In this document: one piece after another, positions 1-8,230 of the stretch | Position numbering within the stretch: the first letter of the stretch is position 1 | Layout of the letters: each line of letters begins with the position of its first letter | From: Dorea sp. 5-2 | GTDB lineage: Bacteria > Bacillota > Clostridia > Lachnospirales > Lachnospiraceae | Direction of reading: 5' to 3' | Assembly: GCF_000403455.2 (NCBI RefSeq) | Contig: NZ_KE159726.1 | Span: forward strand, 126,400 to 190,399 | Length of the DNA: 64,000 nucleotides | Program-made: the position numbers and the translations under genes | Notes under the pieces: generated by a model | What the model saw: only the letters and a program-made list of their open reading frames with translations | Told to the model about the DNA's origin: nothing | Database searches by the model: none

Positions 1-26
1 GGTGTTAGTCAATAAATATGTTGGTC
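1..26 (+). repeat. Left terminal inverted repeat of the IS1595-type element
   Basis: Matches the reverse complement of the right end at 25 of 26 bases; the single mismatch is at repeat position 13 (T against A). Confidence 0.93.
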
Positions 27-34
27 TAATCTCA

Positions 35-1030
35 TTACAGTATTACCAGACGATAATTGCGTACATCATAGACACCATGCCAATAGCAACTGTTTCCAAT
101 ATTGCACAATGAAAGAAACAGAGAAGTTGCTAAACCTCCTGCACACCGGAAAGCTATCGAAAATAGTGCATTGTAACGATTGAGATATTTTGTTGCCACT
201 CCGCGGTAATGGTTGTATGTTTCCTTAATATAGGAATGCATGCTGTTCACTGTATTCAGATTAAACAGCTTCTTATTTTCTTCATGGTTTACATCCATAA
301 CCGTACAACCCGTCGCTGCCCCCAGACTGTTATAGCTTCGAAGTCCATCTGTAAGTATTAGAGTCTCCTCGCAGATATGTGTGCCAAATATTTCATACAA
401 TTCCTTGCCTGATGGCTTTGCGCGGTTTACGGTCTCTGCTATTGCCTTGCCATCACGCTGGATACCTGTGCAGATTGCGATATATTCATTTGAAATCCCT
501 CGTTTTGCTGCCGTAGCTCCATGCTTACGGGCAGTACGGTTCGCTTCCGTTGGAACGGTCTTTCCTTTATAGCAGTCAAGGACAAATGTTTCATCCAGTT
601 CAGCGATACCAGAAAGAAGAACAGGCTCTTTTTCAAGCATGTCCTGAAGTGCCATAAGAACTTTATGCCTCATATTAAATGCTGTTTGATGAGAAAATCC
701 GAACTTTTCAGCAGAGAAGTCCAGAGATGCACCAACCAGTGTGTCATGAATGAAATCGGCCCAAATGGATCGGCTAAAATGCGAATTGGCCGTCAGTGTA
801 CCGGTTGAGTATAGGTAGGTCTTTCCGCATTCATGACAATAGAAACGCTGTTTCCCATTTGCATGACCATACTTGATAACTTTTGAACTCTGACAGTACG
901 GGCATTGGGGTCTGTCAGCTAGGCTTTGATTAACGGAAACGATCCCCATTACAAAGTTAATGATGCGTTCCAAGTCCGAGTTACATAGGTTTTTAATGCA
1001 ATCAAACAGCGTATTGATTTTATCTTTCAT
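35..1030 (-). CDS. IS1595-family transposase (ISXO2-like DDE domain)
   Basis: A 331-residue transposase. The N-terminal third carries a zinc ribbon (CPYCQSS...FYCHECGKTY, four cysteines near residues 43-68) that should bind the inverted repeats. The catalytic core follows: an Asp in ELDETF, a second in LTDGLRSY, and a C-terminal NSMHSYIK...RGVATKYL block, which in clostridial members of this family often has VNSLHS where others have a Glu. The start is backed by a GAGGTG Shine-Dalgarno upstream. The frame has no internal stops and both element ends are intact, so it may still be active; this is inferred. Confidence 0.92.
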   Translation of the reverse strand: MKDKINTLFDCIKNLCNSDLERIINFVMGIVSVNQSLADRPQCPYCQSSKVIKYGHANGKQRFYCHECGKTYLYSTGTLTANSHFSRSIWADFIHDTLVGASLDFSAEKFGFSHQTAFNMRHKVLMALQDMLEKEPVLLSGIAELDETFVLDCYKGKTVPTEANRTARKHGATAAKRGISNEYIAICTGIQRDGKAIAETVNRAKPSGKELYEIFGTHICEETLILTDGLRSYNSLGAATGCTVMDVNHEENKKLFNLNTVNSMHSYIKETYNHYRGVATKYLNRYNALFSIAFRCAGGLATSLFLSLCNIGNSCYWHGVYDVRNYRLVIL

Positions 1031-1106
1031 ATGATTATCACCTCAAAATTCATTAGATAATCATATGATACTACTTTGGGTGTCCCAAAATCTGGACACT
1101 CAGCAA

Positions 1107-1132
1107 GACCAACATATTTTTTGACTAACACC
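1107..1132 (-). repeat. Right terminal inverted repeat of the IS1595-type element
   Basis: Mirror of the left end. The permease reading frame resumes at the next base, which fixes the element boundary. Confidence 0.93.
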
Positions 1133-1489
1133 ATTATTAAATATCTGTTTCTGGTTTTTATGATGACGATACTGTACTACGATATGGAACTCTTGATACG
1201 ATGCTGTGCTTTTTTTGTTTTCTCTGTAAACAATTTAACGAAAATTGAGGAGACAGCGATTGGCTTGTGTTTGAAAGTACCAGGGATTGCTTTTTATGGA
1301 ATTTATAAGTTTATTTTTTATTGTGTATTGCCATATGGAATCATTGCAACGTTGCCGACACAGGCACTTATAGGGGCACTGTCAGTAAAGGGTCTGTTTT
1401 TTGGAGTGACAATTGTGTGTATTTTTACTTTTTTTGCATTATCATTTTGGTCATATGGAGTACACAGATATGAAAGTGCAAGCAGCTAA
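1133..1489 (+). pseudogene. 3' fragment of an ABC-2 type permease (DUF990-like), cut by the IS element
   Basis: The frame opens inside the IS end, but permease-like sequence begins exactly at the IS boundary. About 118 residues follow with several hydrophobic helices and the pattern VPGIAFYGIYKFIFY...LPYGIIATLPTQALIG, ending FWSYGVHRYESASS. That ending is characteristic of the ABC2_membrane_6 family (efflux permeases paired with an ABC ATPase). The N-terminal half is missing and presumably lay left of the window. The fragment has no start of its own and is very unlikely to work. Confidence 0.8.
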
Positions 1490-1506
1490 TTATTTTTTAT
1501 AATAGG

Positions 1507-1795
1507 ATGGTTAAAATGGTTCAAACTGATAAAGTATTGGAATTTGATAAGGTAAAAGAGAAGTGGATGGAACTGGCGCTTACAGAGTGGGCAAAAGAAA
1601 AGATTAAGGACACCGTTCCTGGCATGTCAGAGAATGAATTGATAGCAAGGGGAGACAAGTGGAAATCCGCCGTTGGTTTCTTTAAGTGGGATTAGAGAAT
1701 GCATCCAAACGGCTGCTAAAGGAGACTGTTTATCCATTTCATAGCTTGAAGATATGGAAAAGCTGTCAGAAATTAAAAAATTATTCATATGCTTT
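1507..1795 (+). pseudogene. Remnant of a MutS/MutS2-like ATPase, N-terminal region
   Basis: The first roughly 50 codons read VLEFDKVKEKWMELALTEWA...VPGMSENELIAR, which resembles the start of the MutS core domain in small MutS-family proteins. The frame then shifts. Reading one frame over gives SGNPPLVSLSGIRECIQTAA and, after an in-frame TAG, LEDMEKLSEIKKL, which continues the same family pattern. So there is an internal deletion near base 1650, a stop near 1742, and loss of everything after about 1795 including the ATPase domain. Assignment is from remembered family patterns, not alignment. Confidence 0.6.
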
Positions 1796-2115
1796 TGGAC
1801 CCGATCAGACACAGCTACACTGCAAAAGAGAGGGCGAGTGAACAGGGAATCGGTCACTATGTATACCCACACTATACGAGGGCCAAGCGGGCATGCTTGC
1901 ATGCACATTTGGCGACTGCCGTGAGGGTCAAATACCCCGCTGCTCTGCAGCGCTACAAATTTGATGTCCCGTTGCTTGCAGCGGGGGCTTTGACTCATGT
2001 TTGAATTACGCAGCCAATATGTTATCCTGACAGAGGGAGAAAAATGTCCGTCATTTCAGACATAAGATATCGGAAAAGAGTAAGGATTGTCCGGAGCGAA
2101 CATTTGGTCCTTCTA
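1796..2115. other. Intergenic stretch with a structured inverted repeat (1923-1996)
   Basis: No credible gene. The notable part is a nested fold: an imperfect outer stem (GAGGGTCAAATACCCC against GGGGGCTTTGACTC) enclosing two hairpins, CGCTGC-TCT-GCAGCG (perfect) and CCCGTTG-CTTG-CAGCGGG (one G-T pair). Short frames across it look like artefacts of the repeat. It could be a dispersed palindromic repeat or a small structured RNA; nothing here decides between them. Confidence 0.45.
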
Positions 2116-3423
2116 TTATTCTCGTAATTTTAGGTATTCTATCCCTTGTTGATATGCAGCTTCTGCAGAGGTTTCGATATTGGGTATGAGCACGTTTTCT
2201 TTCTTGTACTGATCCGGTCTGATAAACTTTTTATGGGAAATGCCTATTTCCAACTTAGAATTTTTAAGTGTAAATACAAGGATATCTCCATAGGCACTGG
2301 GCTGATTACTGCTAGGTTCTCCAATAATTTTCCCCAGATTCCCATCTCGTATCCATGTACAAAGCAATGTTGCAGAACTAAAAGTATATTTATCCGATAG
2401 AACGACCAATTCTATCGGATTGCCCGGTTCCTCCGCTTCAGTTGATTCTTTATATGTTACAAGCCCTTCTTTTTCTACATATCCTCGCTGTTCTGTTGCA
2501 AAGGAAGAATATCGACATATCATAGCCATATCAGGTACCGACATTCCCAGTTCATTCAAAAGCAAACTACAAGCGTTACTATCACCTCCTGGATTTCCCC
2601 TAACATCAATCATCACTTTGTGACACCCAGTATTGAGTGCACGTTCCAACTCTGAGAGGATAAAATCTAACTTTGTGTCGACCACACACAAGTTTAAATC
2701 AACTACAAAAATGTCTCCTTCTTTATAACAGTTATTTTCTCCCATTCCATAAGACATCGTTTCAAGCCTTTTCTTTCCAAAAGAATATTGCTTTTCTTTC
2801 CCATCAGAAAACAGTATTTGTACATTGTTATCTTTCATTTCCACTCCGCAATTTGCTAATACACTTTTGATTACCAAAAATCTTTCTCTGTTTTTCGCTA
2901 TCGCACTTTGATTCTCTTTAGGTCGAATCAAGTCAATGTTTTGATAAATATCTTGTACGCTTATACCGCCAATTTTTTCTATGCATATGTCTGTTTTTTT
3001 TCCATTTTCGCACAAATATGTTTTCCCATCTTCATAACTTGATTCTATTTGTAAGAATGGAAATTCTTCCCCGGTCTCCCAATTAAGTGTTGTGTGTCCG
3101 TCATTGAGAGAGGATAAATAGATTGAAGTTATCTTTTGAAATTCAGTTATCGGCATTGCTCTTTTTGTTGCTTTCATATATTTTTCTTTCGCAGCTTTAT
3201 ATTTTTCTTGATCCTTTTCCAACAAAAAGAAGGGATGCACATTTTCAAGGTACTCTATCACTTGCTTTCGATCTTCTTGAACTTGCGTTTTCGTTAAATT
3301 ATGTTTCAAGGAACTATCTGTTTCTTTCTGAACTGAACACCCAGACGGGTAAACTATAAGAAGCATTATTAAAATAATAACGCTTGTTTTTTTTAAATAT
3401 TTTACTTTGACATTTTGTTGCAT
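2116..3423 (-). CDS. S41-family peptidase-like lipoprotein
   Basis: 435 residues. The N-terminus is a lipoprotein signal: basic residues, a hydrophobic stretch, then YPSGC with the lipidated Cys near residue 29, so the protein should be anchored outside the membrane. The C-terminal half has Peptidase_S41 features: KVMIDVRGNPGGDSNA (strand and oxyanion region), then LVVLSDKYTFSSATLL containing the candidate nucleophilic Ser, then GEPSSNQPSAYGDI. No PDZ domain is obvious, which fits the TSP-like or bacteriocin-locus branch of the family. The start has an AAGGA motif upstream. It stands alone among degraded genes, so its substrate cannot be guessed. Confidence 0.82.
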   Translation of the reverse strand: MQQNVKVKYLKKTSVIILIMLLIVYPSGCSVQKETDSSLKHNLTKTQVQEDRKQVIEYLENVHPFFLLEKDQEKYKAAKEKYMKATKRAMPITEFQKITSIYLSSLNDGHTTLNWETGEEFPFLQIESSYEDGKTYLCENGKKTDICIEKIGGISVQDIYQNIDLIRPKENQSAIAKNRERFLVIKSVLANCGVEMKDNNVQILFSDGKEKQYSFGKKRLETMSYGMGENNCYKEGDIFVVDLNLCVVDTKLDFILSELERALNTGCHKVMIDVRGNPGGDSNACSLLLNELGMSVPDMAMICRYSSFATEQRGYVEKEGLVTYKESTEAEEPGNPIELVVLSDKYTFSSATLLCTWIRDGNLGKIIGEPSSNQPSAYGDILVFTLKNSKLEIGISHKKFIRPDQYKKENVLIPNIETSAEAAYQQGIEYLKLRE

Positions 3424-3568
3424 ACCATGTCCTTTCTTTCACAATTTTTATAAAACAGGAAATAAATTTTTATGAATCTTTTCAAAAATCCCATAAGTTC
3501 GAAAACCCTTATTCTATGCAGACTATGGAACTTTTGCTATGTATTCCAGATTCTTAAATCGACTTAAA

Positions 3569-3680
3569 CTAACTCATTGCTGAACCGTGTGCATAATAAC
3601 CCAATGTAGTAGTGATGTCTTTATGCCCTATGATATATTGTAAGGCTTTCGGCGGCATATTCGCTTGCACATACGAAGTG
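3569..3680 (-). pseudogene. C-terminal remnant of a tyrosine integrase (Tn916-type style)
   Basis: On the minus strand the sequence reads ANMPPKALQYIIGHKDIT-TLGYYAHGSAMS then stop. This is the last conserved block of a conjugative-transposon type integrase, with the GH..I motif and the catalytic Tyr in YYAH. Just upstream the codons for RMCK lie one frame away, so a single-base deletion separates them. The rest of the gene is gone, replaced by the IS200-type sequence. Evidence of a past integrative element. Confidence 0.65.
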
Positions 3681-4137
3681 GATGTGTAAGTATCATATCG
3701 TTTTCACTCCTAAGTATAGACGAAAGATTGTTTATAATCAATACAAAACAGATTTGCGGGATATATTAAAGCAGCTGTGCAGTTACAAAGGAGTGAAGAT
3801 TCTGGAGGGGCATCTGATGTCCGACCCTGTGCATATGCTTGTAGGCATACCGCCGAAGATCAGTGTATCGTCCTTCATGGGATATTTGAAGGGAAAGAGT
3901 GTGCTCATGATGTTTGACAGGCACACAAACTTAAAATCTAAGTTTGGGAACCGTCATTTCTGGTCGGAGGGATATTATGTGAGTACGGTAGGTTTGAATG
4001 AAGCCACCATAAAGGAGTATATCCAGGATCAAGAGAAGGCAGACATTTATAGATATGTTTTCAAAAGCAACTTATGTGGCATGCGGAGTATGGCGGCTGA
4101 TCTTGAATCCCCGGAAGGTGGTATCCGGAGCGTATGA
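3661..4137 (+). pseudogene. tnpA: IS200/IS605-type TnpA transposase, degraded, first HUH histidine lost
   Basis: The body is a clear Y1 single-strand transposase: MCKYHIVFTPKYRRK, later FMGYLKGKSVLMMFDRH and NRHFWSEGYYVSTVGLNEA, with the candidate nucleophilic Tyr kept in KEYIQDQ. Three faults are visible. The frame upstream (SLAHTKW, like family N-termini) has no start codon. The usual DHVHMLV is DPVHMLV here, so the first metal-binding His is Pro (codon CCT where CAT is expected). Family similarity ends near base 4047, and the rest of the frame is unrelated. An inactive relic. Confidence 0.85.
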
Positions 4138-4370
4138 GTTATGGATGCCAAGTGAGAACGTACTGAATCAGGGAACGAGTTTTTTGTTCCCTACGGATCA
4201 GACAACACTTACGATCCCTTCCGCGGCAGGCTGAGCGATCACCGTGGGGGCTTATAATGCGTTGACCTTTGCGTATGCGGATTTTTCGGAAAGGGGTTAT
4301 ACAAGAGGGGCGAGGGCGCTGCCGGGGTTTGAGGAGTATCCGAATCCGCAGGTGGGGTATGGGGTGCTGT
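4100..4370 (+). pseudogene. Fragment of a subtilisin-like S8 peptidase
   Basis: One frame reads SGAYELWMPSENVLNQGTSF, then TLTIPSAAG, a TGA stop at 4232, then AITVGAYNALTFAYADFSERGYTR. This matches the late catalytic-domain region of clostridial subtilases (typical pattern ITVGAYN...YADFSGRGYT). The catalytic triad lies outside the fragment. Sequence after about 4330 no longer follows the family. A short relic with an internal stop. Confidence 0.65.
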
Positions 4371-4533
4371 GTGTGATAGTATACTATTGTAAAGTATTAA
4401 TGGCTATTTGGGGATTTAGATAAAATATTCTTGCTAAATATGGACATTTTGTATGGATGGATATATAATGTGAAAAAAGGAATTAAATTTGCGAATCTGG
4501 ACAAAATGTATAGAAATGGAAAAAGGTGAGACT

Positions 4534-6012
4534 ATGGACAACAAATATTTGGTGCGAATTATTAGGAATGAGCTTTTTAATTTTAAAAATGTTGAGTATG
4601 GTGATATCCGTTATATGAATTATAGTGCGGTTAATAATAATGCTCAGATTGAAGAAAGAGATGTTGTTGGCTTATATGGGCAGAACGGTTCCGGAAAAAC
4701 AGCAATTGTTGAGTCGTTAGATATTTTAAAATGTATTCTTTCAGGAGTCGAAATACCATATAGAGTATATGAAGGGTTATTATCCACTGATAATAAAACT
4801 AAATTAAGTACAGTGTTTTTTATGGAGTATTCCGGTCAAAAGTATAAAATTCAATATGATGTTATATTATTTGCAGATAGAAAGGAAGAAAAAATTAGTC
4901 TGCTTAAAGAGAAAATTATATATTGGCGTAGAGGTAAAACCTGGAAAACAGAGAGAGATTTGGAATTTTGTAATCCTTATTATGATACGGATTCTATTTT
5001 AAATGATGTGGCTGTCAAATTTCAATCAACACATATGAAAGCATTTCAAGATACTATTATTACAAAGGGGTTTCAGAATTTAGCAGTATATTGCGCACAA
5101 AAAAAATTGTCAATATTTTTTAATGAATTAATGTTGGATAAGTTGACAAAAAGAAATGAGGAACCGACATTAGAAGAAAGTATTTTAAGCACGATAATAC
5201 AGGGCTTATCAAGTTTTGGACGCTTGTATTTTCAAGTTGTGAAGATAAATCAGCTGGCAGATATCAATAAAAACAATATTTTGCCAGTGAATATATACGC
5301 TGAAAGTGAAAGTTTCGTGATGCGGGGATGCTTACCATTAGTAATGAATGGGCAAGGAAAAATACCAAAGAGTTTGTATCTTTCATTAAAAAAGGCGATT
5401 TTTGCAATTAATATTGCACTAAAAGCAATTGTGCCGAATTTAAGTATAGATTTACGAAGTATATCTGAAGAATTAGATAAAGAGGGCAATAGTAGTGTAC
5501 TGGTAGAAGTATATTCAATCCGTGATGGGAAAGAATTTTTGACTAAATATGAATCAGAAGGAATTAAAAGAATTATCTCTCTCTTGAATTATCTTATTTC
5601 TCTTTATAATTATCCGGAAATTTGTCTTATAGTTGATGAATTGGATTCTGGGATTTTTGAATATCTATTGGGGGAACTGCTTGGTGTATTAAATGAAGAG
5701 GCAAAAGGACAGTTAATTTTTACTTCTCATAATTTGCGGGCGTTTGAAAAATTGAACATAAAAAATATTGTTTGCACAACGGTTAACCCTAAGAATAGAT
5801 ATATTCGTTTGATAGGTAAAGAAAAAAATCATAATCCGAGAGATTTTTATATTAGAACCATTACAATCGGAGGCCAACAAGAAGAATTATATGATGAGGC
5901 TGATTTGCAGTCCATTGGTTATGCATTTCGGCGTGCATGTAAAGGAGAAAATGATATAAAAATAAGTTTTTCTAATCAGTTTAGAAAGAAATTAGTAGAA
6001 ACAATTTATTAA
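4534..6012 (+). CDS. AAA-family ATPase (AAA_15/AAA_21-like), possible defence-module sensor
   Basis: 492 residues from the ATG that follows AAAAAGGTGAG; an in-frame start 45 bases upstream lacks a ribosome binding site. The SMC/OLD-like architecture is visible: an N-terminal beta strand, Walker A GLYGQNGSGKTA near residues 48-59, a long helical middle, then Walker B CLIVDELDSG and the switch His in IFTSHN near residues 375-415. ATPases of this class act with a nuclease or toxin partner in anti-phage systems such as PARIS, Septu or Lamassu-like modules. The next gene is 40 bases away and likely its partner. Base composition is strikingly AT-rich compared with the core, suggesting acquisition. 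The defence role is inference from architecture and from the neighbouring Gabija relic. Confidence 0.75.
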   Translation: MDNKYLVRIIRNELFNFKNVEYGDIRYMNYSAVNNNAQIEERDVVGLYGQNGSGKTAIVESLDILKCILSGVEIPYRVYEGLLSTDNKTKLSTVFFMEYSGQKYKIQYDVILFADRKEEKISLLKEKIIYWRRGKTWKTERDLEFCNPYYDTDSILNDVAVKFQSTHMKAFQDTIITKGFQNLAVYCAQKKLSIFFNELMLDKLTKRNEEPTLEESILSTIIQGLSSFGRLYFQVVKINQLADINKNNILPVNIYAESESFVMRGCLPLVMNGQGKIPKSLYLSLKKAIFAINIALKAIVPNLSIDLRSISEELDKEGNSSVLVEVYSIRDGKEFLTKYESEGIKRIISLLNYLISLYNYPEICLIVDELDSGIFEYLLGELLGVLNEEAKGQLIFTSHNLRAFEKLNIKNIVCTTVNPKNRYIRLIGKEKNHNPRDFYIRTITIGGQQEELYDEADLQSIGYAFRRACKGENDIKISFSNQFRKKLVETIY

Positions 6013-6052
6013 AGAGGGAAATGTAAATGACATTGAGGCGATCTGGCTTAAA

Positions 6053-6562
6053 GTGGATGAATATATAAAAGATAAGAAAATAGTAAAGAAGGATATTGCG
6101 CAAATCATTCATGTTTTTGATACAGATGGAGTATATGTACCTGACAGTGCAATAATAGAAGGAAAAACAAAAGAATTTTGGTATACAACAACCAGTATAA
6201 GTTGCAAAGATTCTCAGAGAAATAGAAATAAACAGAAAAGGAATTTAATGGATTATTTGTTAGATTTGCAAGATATTAAGGGAATTTCATATCAAGGATA
6301 TTTTATGTCATCTAATTTGGATCATGCTTTATATGATATACAAAATTTGGAAGATGAACTTAAAGGAGAATATGCAGATGAATTTTATGCTGCATTTTTG
6401 GATTTGGAAGATAAATTTATTGATTTTTTAAAAACAGATGTTGTAAATGGAGTTCCAGATTCATTTCCTTCTTCATGGAGATACATAAAAGAAGGCGTTC
6501 GTTCATTGGAAAGACATACGAATTTGCATATATTTTTTAATCAAAATCCACATTGGGTATGA
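6053..6562 (+). CDS. Small hypothetical protein with DTDG motif, partner of the AAA ATPase
   Basis: 169 residues from a GTG start. Conserved-looking blocks are QIIHVFDTDGVYVPDS near residues 18-32 and SSNLDHALYDIQNLEDEL near residues 85-102, with a WRYIKEG tail. The DxD after a hydrophobic strand recalls TOPRIM or RloB-type nuclease folds, but the N-terminal Glu motif those need is absent. The upstream sequence in the same frame is open back to two TAG codons at 5993-5998 and looks coding (NVNDIEAIWLKVDEY), with no ATG; the best ribosome binding site nearby (AAAGAGGGAAATGTAAATG) leads into another frame. The gene may be longer with an unusual start, or 5'-truncated. Function unknown. Confidence 0.6.
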   Translation: MDEYIKDKKIVKKDIAQIIHVFDTDGVYVPDSAIIEGKTKEFWYTTTSISCKDSQRNRNKQKRNLMDYLLDLQDIKGISYQGYFMSSNLDHALYDIQNLEDELKGEYADEFYAAFLDLEDKFIDFLKTDVVNGVPDSFPSSWRYIKEGVRSLERHTNLHIFFNQNPHWV

Positions 6563-6650
6563 TTAGGTCTATAAAGTAGCTATTATTATAATGATATAGT
6601 GATTAAAAAGATGTACCAAAGAATCTTGGCTATTTCAGAAAGGAAAAACC

Positions 6651-7389
6651 ATGTTTCTTAAAAAATACATGTAGAAAATTTTAGGTTATTAATGAATTAT
6701 GACGTGAATTTGGATGAGGGATTGACGCTTTTTGTTGGAAAGAATAATGCCGGAAAAACATCACTTATGAATTTAATGGATATGGTTGTCAGTGGAAGAA
6801 ATTTGACTTTTAATGATTATCCTATTCCATGTCGTCAGAATATTTATCAAGCATTTGCTGATTTTTGGCGTGGAGAGATTTCGTTTGAGGATTGTGTCAA
6901 TAGGATTCCTATTACAATGATGAGTTTATGTATTGATTATTCTAAAGAATCAGAAATTGATTACCTTGGGGGGGATCTCCATTTATTATTGATTTGGATG
7001 AAAAAGTTACAGAGGCGGTTATTCTGGTGAAATACTCATTTTCAGCAACAGACGATATATTGTATGAGTTGAAGAAGAGCTATGAAGATATGAAGAGACG
7101 TGTAGAAGATGCTGAGACTGAAGAAACAGATATGAAAAAAGTCGGAGTAGAAGCTGAAGGACATACAGAGCTTAATGTTGAGATTTTGTCAAAAATTATA
7201 GAACAAGCTTTTTCGAGTCTGTTTTCGCTACATATAATAGCGGTAAATCCAACAGATACATGTAATACGCAAGAAAAGACAAAAAAGGAGATCCGAGATT
7301 TATTTGTATTGGCTACTATTAGTGCAGAGAGAAGCTTAGATGAAGCTGATAATGTGAAAGAGAAACCGTTAAGTGCGGTGATGAATTGA
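6651..7389 (+). pseudogene. gajA: GajA-like OLD-family ATPase, N-terminal part, frameshifted (Gabija relic)
   Basis: With two small corrections one protein emerges: MFLKKIHVENFRLLMNYD, then Walker A FVGKNNAGKTSL, then SPFIIDLDEKVTEAVILVKY, continuing to DLFVLATISAERSLDEAD. The first correction restores one A in the run at 6660-6665. The second changes the length of the seven-G run near 6968-6974. About 245 residues of an OLD-type ATPase remain; the second half of the ATPase and the TOPRIM nuclease domain are missing. An AGAAAGG motif precedes the ATG at 6651. With a UvrD helicase fragment next, a Gabija gajAB pair is the best reading. Confidence 0.68.
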
Positions 7390-7769
7390 AGAAAAAAGTA
7401 ATCGAGGAGAGTTTGTTGCCAGATGGGATAAATGGTGAAGATTTTGATGTGGTACGTTACGAAATAGGGGCAAGATATGTGGAAAACAGAATTCTGTATT
7501 TGTATCATAATGATGTTATTTCATTATTCTCCAAATTTATGGATAATAAAAAATTTCGACGGCTTTTGACAGTGCAATATCCAATTATATTGATTGATGA
7601 ATATCAGGATTCATTAAAGGTAGTTATTGATCAGTTCTTAAATTGGTTTATAGGTTCCCAACAGGTTATTGTCGATGTACTAAATAAAATGCGGCCTGAA
7701 TTGCCCCAAATTACTGCAACAGATGATAATGAAGGATTTGTCAAAGTAATCACATGCAATGATTTTTGG
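7374..7769 (+). pseudogene. gajB: GajB-like UvrD helicase fragment (Gabija relic)
   Basis: The frame gives CGDELKKKVIEESLLPDG, then YPIILIDEYQDSLKVVIDQFLNWF, which is the Walker B (DEYQD) of a superfamily 1 helicase. It then jumps to QQVIVDVLNKMRPELPQ, which in full-length proteins lies some tens of residues further on. So the N-terminal Walker A region is absent, there is an internal deletion, and the C-terminus stops after VKVITCNDF where glycosidase sequence begins. The piece is joined to the end of the gajA relic in a different frame. Non-functional. Confidence 0.68.
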
Positions 7770-8069
7770 GTCCGGGGCGGCAAATGAAGTATGGAGTTAC
7801 GGAGACGAGGTGTACCATGTCTGTGAGAAATATATGCGGATCCAGTATGCTGGGAGACAGAGGATGAGTACATGTATGGCGATCGGCTGTTAGTAGCGCC
7901 GGTTCTTGAGGCAGGCACAAGAGTACGGAGGGTATATTTTCCGAAAGGAAGCGGCTGGAAGGATTGCGAGACAGATGTGGGGTACGGTCCGGGAGAGACG
8001 GTAGAAATCCCTGTTACGTTAGAGAGTATGCCGGTATTCTTAAAGATGGAAAATAGTGCGGCAGTATGA
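7770..8069 (+). pseudogene. GH31 glycosidase C-terminal remnant with internal deletion
   Basis: The first part reads SGAANEVWSYGDEVYHVCEK, typical of the region near the end of the GH31 catalytic domain. In another frame the sequence continues ACWETEDEYMYGDRLLVAPV, then VRRVYFPKGSGWKD and a short beta-rich end at MPVFLKMENSAAV. The two pieces are closer together than in intact GH31 enzymes, so some 25 residues have been lost together with the frame. The active-site region is absent. Confidence 0.72.
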
Positions 8070-8172
8070 AGCAATAAAGCAGGAGGGAGGTCAAAAGCAT
8101 ATATAATTCGCAATAAATTTTTGTATGATCCATAGATACGACTGGTTTCAACAGACCAGATTTGAAAATAAT

Positions 8173-8230
8173 AAAAGGCTGCCATAATCCCGCACTCCAA
8201 TGCCAGCGGGATTGTGGCAGCCTTTTTATT
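8173..8230 (+). terminator. Strong intrinsic terminator
   Basis: A 21-base arm (AAAAGGCTGCCATAATCCCGC) pairs with its mirror across a 12-base loop with only a T-G wobble, followed by a T run. The A run on the other side makes it work in both directions. It presumably belonged to the vanished GH31 operon. Confidence 0.85.

Larger units (their letters stand above)
1..1132 (-). mobile_element. IS1595-family insertion sequence, complete
   Basis: One transposase gene is bounded by near-perfect terminal inverted repeats: the first 26 bases (GGTGTTAGTCAATAAATATG...) and the reverse complement of 1107-1132 agree at 25 of 26 positions. The element therefore starts at the first base of the window, so the left target duplication cannot be seen. 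The right flank begins ATTATTAA, which would be the copy to look for on the left (the family usually makes 8-bp duplications). It has landed inside an ABC-2 permease gene whose 3' part follows directly. There is no passenger gene. Confidence 0.9.

Noticed and set aside
1789-2004. Apparent 71-codon gene over the palindromic region
   Set aside because: It runs through the nested hairpins, has no ribosome binding site and an equally long antisense frame; it is most likely a by-product of the repeat.
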